Of a DNA stretch of 5,880 bases, positions 5,499 through 5,880 are shown in pieces; within the stretch, counting starts at the first letter, position 1, and every line of letters begins with the position of its first letter. Source of the DNA: Acetatifactor sp. (GTDB lineage Bacteria; Bacillota; Clostridia; Lachnospirales; Lachnospiraceae); assembly GCA_016303085.1 (NCBI GenBank), contig JAEDMI010000153.1, forward strand, positions 1-5,880. The letters are read 5' to 3'. A program made the translations under genes and the position numbers. The notes beneath the pieces were generated by a model, which was not told the origin of the DNA, made no database searches, and saw only the letters and a list, made by a program, of their open reading frames with translations.

Positions 5499-5880
5499 AA
5501 CATCTTTCTTTAAGATTCCCAGTAAAACTGCCGAAACTGCTGTTCCTGCCGCCAGAGATATCAGATACATCCACACATTGCCAACCACAGGGAACACAAA
5601 GATCCCTCCATGAGGCGCCATCAGTGTGCACCCGAAAGCCATGGAGAGTGCTCCGGCCACTGCAGACCCGATCACGCAGGAGGGCAGCACATGAAACGGA
5701 TCCGATGCCGCATAGGGAATGGCTCCTTCGGTGATAAAGGACAACCCCAGAATCGCGGCAGCAGGTGCGTTCTCTCTTTCTCCTTTTGTGAATTTCTTTG
5801 GAAAGAGCATCGATGCGAGTGCCAGTGCACAGGGAGGTGTCATTCCTCCCACCATAACTGCCGCCATAATATCATAATTT
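5475..5880 (-). CDS. fruA: Fructose-type PTS permease, C-terminal part of EIIC domain, cut by window edge
   Basis: Membrane channel domain of the phosphotransferase system that imports fructose (or a close sugar) while phosphorylating it to fructose 1-phosphate. The last 134 residues are present; the frame is open through the right edge, so the Met at 5867 is internal and the start lies outside. Diagnostic stretches are NYDIMAAVMVGGMTPP, which likely faces the substrate site, FITEGAIPYAASDP, the conserved loop of fructose EIIC, and APHGG near the end. Several long hydrophobic segments fit membrane helices, and the chain ends in the short tail KKDVSELLAEP with no EIIA or EIIB fused at this end. 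By analogy fruK and a DeoR-type regulator may lie upstream, outside the window. The stop codon lies inside the convergent glycosyltransferase gene. Mannose- or other-sugar specificity within the family is possible. Confidence 0.92.
   Translation of the reverse strand, partial: NYDIMAAVMVGGMTPPCALALASMLFPKKFTKGERENAPAAAILGLSFITEGAIPYAASDPFHVLPSCVIGSAVAGALSMAFGCTLMAPHGGIFVFPVVGNVWMYLISLAAGTAVSAVLLGILKKDVSELLAEP

Overview
The window looks like chromosomal housekeeping and accessory DNA from an anaerobic Firmicute, most likely a gut-type Clostridium relative in the Lachnospiraceae. The reasons are the mid-range GC content, Gram-positive ribosome binding sites (AAGGAG, AAGGAA), TTGACA/TATAAT-type promoters, an ATP-type PEP carboxykinase, and a RibU transporter controlled by an FMN riboswitch with a transcription terminator. 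The genus is inferred from gene content, not shown directly.

Layout, left to right. (1) 1-630, minus: the first 210 codons of ATP-dependent PEP carboxykinase (pckA), with its own promoter near 732-759 and a leader of about 95 nt holding two small hairpins. (2) 874-2823, minus: a 649-residue, cysteine-rich, apparently cytoplasmic protein that looks like a beta-sandwich followed by an alpha/alpha-toroid carbohydrate-active enzyme. I cannot name its family, and it is the least understood gene here. (3) 2917-2963: a strong intrinsic terminator for the next gene. (4) 2972-3577, minus: a NUDIX hydrolase of the ADP-ribose pyrophosphatase type, with a near-consensus promoter in the short gap behind ribU. 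(5) 3690-4337, minus: RibU, the riboflavin-binding S component of an ECF transporter. (6) 4338-4787: a 450-bp regulatory region holding, on the minus strand, the ribU promoter, a complete FMN riboswitch and its terminator, and a divergent plus-strand promoter. (7) 4788-5498, plus: a small family 2 glycosyltransferase. (8) 5475-5880, minus: the C-terminal part of the fructose PTS permease EIIC domain (fruA), which overlaps the glycosyltransferase tail to tail by 24 bp.

How the parts work together. The clearest circuit is riboflavin uptake. The FMN aptamer senses the cofactor made from imported riboflavin and decides whether the polymerase passes the terminator at 4431-4468 into ribU. A nine-base segment at the 5' side of the aptamer is repeated in the 3' arm of that terminator, so the switching structure can be read from the sequence. 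No terminator is visible between ribU and the NUDIX gene, so some NUDIX transcription could also depend on FMN, although that gene has a strong promoter of its own. The other genes are separate units: gluconeogenesis/anaplerosis (pckA), sugar uptake (fruA), a possible glycan-degrading or glycan-modifying enzyme, and a cell-surface glycan transferase. I see no CRISPR array, mobile element, tRNA, rRNA or clear foreign island, and no convincing wholly new multi-gene system.
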